NCBI GenBank assembly: GCA_030606635.1
Contig: JAUWGA010000101.1
Location: 1-6,274, forward strand
DNA: 6,274 bases
Direction: 5' to 3'
DNA from: Methanosarcinales archaeon
Lineage (GTDB): Archaea; Halobacteriota; Methanosarcinia; Methanosarcinales; Methanogasteraceae
Shown: piece by piece, positions 5,610-6,274 of the stretch
How positions within the stretch are numbered: position 1 is the stretch's first letter
Layout of the letters: each line of letters begins with the position of its first letter
Program-made: the position numbers and the translations under genes
Notes under the pieces: generated by a model
The model's input: the letters and a program-made list of their open reading frames with translations, nothing else
The model's database searches: none
Told to the model about the DNA's origin: nothing

Positions 5610-6274
5610 AGGTGAAAGTACAACAGGTACTCTGTTGCTACAACGTTAACATCGATTCGGTGTGCACCGTCGATGGAGCAAAGGTTGCTGAATACTTAAG
5701 AGACCGCGAGATTGCGGATCCTTCTGATCCGATTGATCTGATCCGCGACATGGATGATCTTCTTGCGCTTCTACTTGCATGTATGAGACGCGGAACCGGC
5801 GGCGAGTACCAGCTTGAAACGCCTGCTGCCATAGGAGAGTCGTCGTCTCTGGCAAAGGATGGACCTGTGCTGCGTCTGGGCGGAAACGCAGGAATCGCTG
5901 CGGATGTCCTCTCCAGTCTCGGAGCAGCGGTCGTGATCCCAAATGTGGCGTCCCTGTCAAGGAAACAGGCAGACCTGCTTAAAGGAGATACGATACGGAT
6001 TCCGGTTTACAGGGATGGCGGCATCGCTTTATCAAAGCCGTGCGATGCGGTCAGGGACACGAAGGATTCTATACATCATGTCTTCGATTTCAAAAAGGGA
6101 GAAGAGGTTGCACTGCCCGACCGGACGATCAGAGCGCCGTGCGACAACCGGCTCATAGCAACGTATGATCCGAGAAACATAGCCATCTACGTCGATCCTG
6201 CATTCGAGGGTTTTTCTGATGCGCACATCAGAGAGATGGACGGCGTACTGGTTGCAGGGCTTCATCTGCTACAG
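5606..6274 (+). CDS. ADP-dependent glucokinase/phosphofructokinase family, N-terminal half (partial)
   Basis: An open frame of 223 codons runs uninterrupted to the window end, about half of a family that is usually near 450 residues. These ribokinase-fold enzymes phosphorylate glucose or fructose-6-phosphate with ADP, making AMP, in the modified Embden-Meyerhof pathway of some archaea. Visible motifs: CYNVNIDSV at 11-19 (sugar-binding N-x-N-x-D), RRGTGGEY at 61-68, RLGGNAGIAADVLSSLG at 90-106, HHVFDFKKGE at 157-166, NRLIATYDP at 181-189 and DGVLVAGLHLLQ at 212-223. The C-terminal G-x-G-D catalytic motif lies beyond the window. The ATG overlaps the previous stop as ATGA and has GAGG (5598-5601) 4 nt before it, suggesting translational coupling. 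Glucokinase and phosphofructokinase cannot be told apart from this half. Confidence 0.83.
   Translation, partial: MKVKVQQVLCCYNVNIDSVCTVDGAKVAEYLRDREIADPSDPIDLIRDMDDLLALLLACMRRGTGGEYQLETPAAIGESSSLAKDGPVLRLGGNAGIAADVLSSLGAAVVIPNVASLSRKQADLLKGDTIRIPVYRDGGIALSKPCDAVRDTKDSIHHVFDFKKGEEVALPDRTIRAPCDNRLIATYDPRNIAIYVDPAFEGFSDAHIREMDGVLVAGLHLLQ

Overview
The window looks like a chromosomal segment of a euryarchaeon, most likely a methanogen or a relative (methanotrophic or alkane-oxidising lineage). The evidence is an archaeal-type 23S and 5S rRNA, a canonical archaeal bulge-helix-bulge (BHB) rRNA processing motif, BRE/TATA-type promoters with at least one apparently leaderless gene, free use of AGG and ATA codons, and a gene set of cobalamin methyltransferase, V4R-like protein, Roadblock/LC7 protein, archaeal 6-pyruvoyl-tetrahydropterin synthase-family enzyme and ADP-dependent sugar kinase. 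I cannot place it below that level from sequence alone.

Left half (about 1-3250), minus strand: a 23S-5S rRNA unit. The 5S gene is cut at its 3' end by the window edge. The 23S appears full length (about 2.95 kb) and I see no intron or large insertion. Its ends are brought together by a long processing stem (120-156 with 3164-3198) containing a textbook BHB: two 3-nt bulges on opposite strands separated by 4 bp. Upstream of the 23S there is no tRNA-Ala and no 16S gene, only about 220 bp holding a leader hairpin and candidate promoters. The next gene is then transcribed in the opposite direction. The 23S-5S unit therefore appears unlinked from 16S.

Right half (3383-6274), plus strand: cobJ/cbiH stands alone and is followed by a GC-rich stretch with two mutually exclusive hairpins. 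A strong BRE/TATA promoter then drives a tight run of four genes: a V4R-like protein (apparently leaderless), a Roadblock/LC7 protein 2 nt downstream with a GGAGG site, a QueD/PTPS-family enzyme with a TTG start and a near-perfect Shine-Dalgarno match, and an ADP-dependent glucokinase/phosphofructokinase. The last overlaps the previous stop codon (ATGA) and runs off the window edge after 223 codons.

The V4R-like and Roadblock genes look like a translationally linked sensor/regulator pair. The pterin enzyme and sugar kinase are metabolic passengers of the same transcript, with no obvious common pathway. The features most worth a second look are the free-standing 23S-5S unit with its own promoter and BHB stem, the V4R-Roadblock pair, and the alternative hairpins after cobJ.
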